A program made the position numbers and the translations under genes. This document shows positions 6,879 through 10,026 of a stretch of DNA of 10,026 bases, piece after piece. The stretch's first letter is position 1, and each line of letters opens with the position of its first letter. The stretch is from Balneolales bacterium (lineage in GTDB: Bacteria > Bacteroidota > Rhodothermia > Balneolales > Natronogracilivirgulaceae): positions 1 through 10,026 of the forward strand of contig SLQI01000393.1 of NCBI GenBank assembly GCA_007131535.1, read 5' to 3'. The notes under the pieces are model-generated. The model was not told the origin of the DNA. It saw only the letters and a list, made by a program, of their open reading frames with translations, and made no database searches.

Positions 6879-7824
6879 ACGTGCCTTAATTACCGGGGGT
6901 GCCGGTTTTCTGGGATCTCATTTATGCGACCGCTTTGTTAAAGAAGGGTATCATGTTATTTGCATGGATAACCTCTCCACAGGGCGGGCTGAAAACATTG
7001 AGCACCTCATCGGGCACGAGCGGTTTGAATTCATCAAATACGATGTAACCGAATATTTGCATGTGGGAGGCGAACTGGATCTGATTCTCCATTTTGCCTC
7101 TCCGGCCTCCCCCGTTGATTACCTGGAGATGCCGATCCAGACGTTGAAAGTCGGGTCGCTGGGTACGCATAAAGCGCTGGGACTGGCAAAAGAGAAGAAA
7201 GCCCGTTTTCTGCTGGCATCTACCAGCGAGGTGTATGGCGACCCTCAGGTTCACCCTCAACCCGAAACATATTGGGGAAATGTGAACCCTATTGGGGTGC
7301 GCGGGGTATATGATGAAGCCAAAAGATTTGCCGAAGCCCTGGTAATGGCCTATCACCGATATCATCATTTGGACACCCGTATCGTAAGAATTTTTAATAC
7401 CTACGGGCCCCGGATGCGGCTGGATGATGGAAGAGCCCTGCCCACTTTCATGAGCCAGGCCATTAGGGGAGAAGACATTACCATTTATGGCGACGGCTCT
7501 CAAACCCGGTCATTTTGTTATGTGGATGATCAGATCGAAGGCATTTTTCGTTTGGTAAACTCTGATTATATTGAACCTGTCAATATTGGCAATCCGGAGG
7601 AGATCTCAATTCTGGATTTTGCCCGGGAAATTATTGATTTAACCGGCAGCATAAGTAAAATTTCTTTTAAAGATCTTCCGGTTGATGACCCGAAAGTCAG
7701 ACAGCCTGACACCAGCCTTGCACAAAATTTGTTGGGCTGGAAAGCAAGTGAAAACCGGAGAACAGGTCTACAGGCTACACTGGAGTATTTTAAATCCAAG
7801 ATCGGTGATCGACAACCCACGTAG
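6871..7824 (+). CDS. uxs: UDP-glucuronate decarboxylase (UDP-xylose synthase)
   Basis: A 317-residue extended short-chain dehydrogenase/reductase that converts UDP-glucuronate to UDP-xylose and CO2, using bound NAD. Seen features: nucleotide fold TGGAGFLGSH with G9, G12 and G15; D33 in CMDNLSTG; HFASPASPVDY; the STSEVYGDP strand with T118, S119 and E120; and the catalytic pair Y147 and K151 in GVYDEAK. RIFNTYGPRM and GDGSQTRSF follow, and R277 in KVRQPD corresponds to the decarboxylase Arg of ArnA (with E120 as its Glu partner). These residues, together with ASPASP and GVRGVYDEAKR, point to UXS rather than an epimerase or dTDP-glucose dehydratase. The start ATG is inside the last codons of ugd, with no ribosome site of its own, so it is likely translated by coupling. 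The two enzymes make a two-step UDP-glucose to UDP-xylose route. The protein is soluble, with no membrane anchor as in animal UXS. Confidence 0.93.
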   Translation: MPERALITGGAGFLGSHLCDRFVKEGYHVICMDNLSTGRAENIEHLIGHERFEFIKYDVTEYLHVGGELDLILHFASPASPVDYLEMPIQTLKVGSLGTHKALGLAKEKKARFLLASTSEVYGDPQVHPQPETYWGNVNPIGVRGVYDEAKRFAEALVMAYHRYHHLDTRIVRIFNTYGPRMRLDDGRALPTFMSQAIRGEDITIYGDGSQTRSFCYVDDQIEGIFRLVNSDYIEPVNIGNPEEISILDFAREIIDLTGSISKISFKDLPVDDPKVRQPDTSLAQNLLGWKASENRRTGLQATLEYFKSKIGDRQPT

Positions 7825-7828
7825 GAGG
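7823..7828 (+). promoter_or_regulatory. Consensus ribosome binding site of the wzc-like gene
   Basis: AGGAGG overlaps the TAG stop codon of uxs. It lies 4 nt before the first of two tandem ATG codons (7833) and 7 nt before the second (7836), whose spacing is closer to ideal. It is the only full Shine-Dalgarno match I found at a gene start in the window. Confidence 0.8.
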
Positions 7829-7832
7829 CTTC

Positions 7833-10026
7833 ATGATGCATCAGAATGGCAATGGGCAAGCTCATCCCGATGCGTATAATCAAAAGCAGGAACCCAGTGC
7901 GTATGAAAAGTTTCAACGTTACTGGTGGCTGATTAAGCGGCGGTGGTGGCTGGTTGTGATATTTGCCGTCATCGGCGGGGCGTATAAATACCATGAGGTT
8001 CAGCAAGTCGAAGAGCGTTTTCGTTCCAGTGCCACGGTTATGCTGGATGGTTCACCGACAAACCGGGCGGTATCTTTACTTGGAGTGCCGGGGGCTCGAT
8101 ATGGCTACGAAAATGAAATGTTTATTCTACGGTCGGATCAACTTTCGCGAATTGTCGCAGAAAACCTGATCGAATCTTTTCATAAATCAGACCGCTCTGA
8201 TACACTGAGTATTTTAAAGGGCAGAAACGGAGAGCTTGCAACGGTTAATCAGATATCAAATCGTGCCCGGAGAGCTATGAGTTTTCAGGCCGGGGGGGAT
8301 ATCGATAACATCATATATTTCCGTGCTGTATTGAACGATCCCGATGAGGCAGCCCGTCTTGCCAATGTGTACGCCAATACGTATGAGCAGTTTAATGTGG
8401 ACCAGAGTGTACGGCAGATACGGAATACAGCGGATTTTCTTGAAGAGCGCATAGATGAAACAAAAGATTCACTTATGCGCTCGGAGGTCGAGTTAATTGA
8501 TTTCTACCGGGATCACGGCTACTCTCAATACGATGTTAATAGTGAAGCGGTTATCAGGCAGATTTCCGAGCTGCAACAGGAAAAAGATCGCGCCCGGTTT
8601 CAGCTGCTTTCCAATCAGGAACAAATCAAGGCTATAGACTCTACACTTCAAGCGAGCAGGGAGCAGGAGGCCGAATATCTGCTGAATGCAACCGATAATC
8701 TCATGGAGTATTATTCCTCGGAAATCGCACGCCTTGAAGTGGAAAAAGAAGAGTTAATTAACGATCCAACTTCCGGCTCCGATGCGGACACGAATCCGAG
8801 GTTGAGTGTGCTGGAAAACCGGCTTGAAAATCACCGGGAAAAATACCGGGAGCTGCTCACAGAAAAGCTTAATAGCCCTTCACTGCTTGCCACAACGGAC
8901 GGCACCGTTGCCAACGAATATATCCGGCTGAATACCCGTAAAATCGAACTGGAAAATGAAAATGCAGCGCTGCCGGCTAAAATCGCGCAAATAGAGGATA
9001 AGATCGCTGAGTATAAAGGTCAGATGGAGAGCATTCCCCATCAACAGCTTGAATACGAAAAGCTAAAGCGCGGTCGCGACCGACACTTTGAATCGCTATT
9101 CTCTTTCTATAACAAACGGCAGGAAATGGAACTGGCCCTGGCCAGTGAAGGCGGTTATGTCAGGGTTCTCGATTATGCTACACCCAACCCGAATCCGATA
9201 AACAAGCAGGCCTCTACGGGAATAGTCCAGGGCGGTTTTTTCGGGATTGCCATTGCCATACTATTGATTGTTGGGTACGACCGGATAGATGACAAAGTCC
9301 GCTCGGATGAAGATGTCCAGGAACTGCCGGTGGGGCTTACCGGTGCCATTCCTTCAATGAAGACGATTATCCAGAAAGAACTCGATAATAAAAGTTTTCT
9401 GGAATATAAGGGTGCGTTTATTTCAACTTCCCTGATCACTGTATTGCGGCCGCTTTCCGGGATCTCGGAAATGTACCGGCGTTTGAGGTCTAACTTTTTA
9501 TTCAGTCTGCCCGATAAGAAAAATAAATCAGTGCTTATCACCAGCTCGAATCCGCAAGAGGGGAAATCCGTTACTACCTCTAATCTCGGAGCGGTATTAG
9601 CACAGAGCGGAAAACAGGTACTGCTCATTGATGCCGATCTTCGACGTCCAAATCTTGACGTCTTTTTCGGTCTAACCGGCACACCGGGATTGAGTGACTA
9701 CATCATCGGAAATGCGGATTATGACGATGTAATTTATCCTACCATTGCTGAAAACTTATCAGTAGTACCGGCCGGCAGCCAGGTCCCGAATCCCTCCGAG
9801 ATTGTCGGCTCGGAAATGTTTCGCTCATTTTATGAAAAATGTATTGGTGAATACGATTATGTCATCATCGACTCCCCGCCGATGAATTCGGTAGTTGACG
9901 CCACCAGTGTAACCGACATCGTTGATATGTCACTGGTGGTTGTGAATGCAGGTAAAACCCGTAAAAAAGATGTAATGGCGGCGTTGAACATGATGCATTT
10001 CAATGCGCATAAAGTGATGGGAGTGC
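7833..10026 (+). CDS. wzc: Wzz/Wzc-type polysaccharide co-polymerase with BY-kinase domain, 3' end missing
   Basis: Open from the tandem ATG to the window edge: 731 codons and still running. An inner-membrane regulator of exopolysaccharide or capsule polymerisation and export (PCP-2a class). After about 30 polar residues comes a Wzz N-terminus with a first membrane span near 38-53 (WWLVVIFAVIGGAY). A large periplasmic part rich in coiled coil follows (roughly 195-420). A proline-rich segment ATPNPNPINK (449-458) precedes a second span at about 463-482. The cytoplasmic bacterial tyrosine kinase domain has the ring-forming ExxRxxR motif (E546, R549, R552), Walker A PQEGKS (574-579), Walker A' LLIDADLRRP (597-606, D600 and D602) and Walker B YVIIDSPP (D680). 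All nucleotide-binding motifs are intact. The C-terminal tyrosine cluster, the autophosphorylation site, is expected just past the edge. Kinase and Wzz parts are on one chain, unlike the split Firmicutes form. The start could also be ATG 7836. Confidence 0.93.
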   Translation, partial: MMHQNGNGQAHPDAYNQKQEPSAYEKFQRYWWLIKRRWWLVVIFAVIGGAYKYHEVQQVEERFRSSATVMLDGSPTNRAVSLLGVPGARYGYENEMFILRSDQLSRIVAENLIESFHKSDRSDTLSILKGRNGELATVNQISNRARRAMSFQAGGDIDNIIYFRAVLNDPDEAARLANVYANTYEQFNVDQSVRQIRNTADFLEERIDETKDSLMRSEVELIDFYRDHGYSQYDVNSEAVIRQISELQQEKDRARFQLLSNQEQIKAIDSTLQASREQEAEYLLNATDNLMEYYSSEIARLEVEKEELINDPTSGSDADTNPRLSVLENRLENHREKYRELLTEKLNSPSLLATTDGTVANEYIRLNTRKIELENENAALPAKIAQIEDKIAEYKGQMESIPHQQLEYEKLKRGRDRHFESLFSFYNKRQEMELALASEGGYVRVLDYATPNPNPINKQASTGIVQGGFFGIAIAILLIVGYDRIDDKVRSDEDVQELPVGLTGAIPSMKTIIQKELDNKSFLEYKGAFISTSLITVLRPLSGISEMYRRLRSNFLFSLPDKKNKSVLITSSNPQEGKSVTTSNLGAVLAQSGKQVLLIDADLRRPNLDVFFGLTGTPGLSDYIIGNADYDDVIYPTIAENLSVVPAGSQVPNPSEIVGSEMFRSFYEKCIGEYDYVIIDSPPMNSVVDATSVTDIVDMSLVVVNAGKTRKKDVMAALNMMHFNAHKVMGV

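Larger units (their letters stand above)
3788..10026 (+). other. Putative exopolysaccharide/O-antigen operon
   Basis: Five same-strand genes with gaps of 49, 12, -8 and 8 bp and no terminator between them: lipid-linker priming transferase, greA, ugd, uxs, wzc-like kinase. Spacing supports one transcript. Functionally, four of the five cover priming, UDP-xylose supply and chain-length/export control. Glycosyltransferases, Wzx/Wzy and the outer-membrane exporter Wza are absent here and would be expected downstream. Pathway membership is inferred from families and order. Confidence 0.7.

Noticed and set aside
6922..7503. 193-codon minus-strand open frame opposite uxs
   Set aside because: It lies wholly antisense to a gene with complete catalytic motifs and its own translation resembles no family; it is a shadow.
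7923..7952. Direct repeat TGGTGGCTG, two copies 21 nt apart
   Set aside because: It encodes two WWL tripeptides at the normal aromatic belt before the first Wzz membrane span; ordinary coding sequence.
9173..9682. 169-codon minus-strand open frame opposite the kinase gene
   Set aside because: It covers the second membrane span and Walker A region of the Wzc-like gene in antisense; no protein-like features.

Overview
The window looks like a chromosomal segment from a Bacteroidota-related bacterium, with Balneolota (Balneola/Gracilimonas type) the best guess. Three things suggest this. MetRS carries a KLSTS form of the KMSKS loop, which I recall from this part of the tree. Most genes have no Shine-Dalgarno sequence. 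One candidate promoter resembles the Bacteroidota -33 TTTG / -7 TAnnTTTG pattern. GC content is moderate and looks even. I saw no rRNA, tRNA, transposase, CRISPR array or phage gene. The phylum call is an inference from protein style, not from a marker search.

Left half, minus strand (1-3784): trmH (SpoU-family RNA 2'-O-methyltransferase) comes first in transcription order, then metG (methionyl-tRNA synthetase with Zn knuckle and C-terminal tRNA-binding domain), then the N-terminal third of a GH13 alpha-glucan debranching enzyme that leaves the window at base 1. A 233-bp gap before metG holds a candidate promoter. A 331-bp gap between metG and the GH13 gene holds no convincing gene.

Right half, plus strand (3788-10026): a tight, probably co-transcribed set of wecA-like lipid-linker glycosyl-1-phosphate transferase, greA, ugd (UDP-glucose 6-dehydrogenase), uxs (UDP-glucuronate decarboxylase) and a Wzz/Wzc-type chain-length regulator fused to a BY-kinase, cut off by the window end. 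Gaps are 49 bp or less and ugd/uxs overlap by 8 bp. The logic is an exopolysaccharide or O-antigen assembly locus. The first gene primes undecaprenyl phosphate, ugd and uxs make UDP-glucuronate and then UDP-xylose, and the Wzc-like protein controls polymerisation and export.

The most notable points are the divergent trmH and wecA start codons, only 3 bp apart, and the elongation factor gene greA sitting inside the polysaccharide gene set. I found no convincing undescribed system; this is mostly ordinary housekeeping and surface-polysaccharide sequence.
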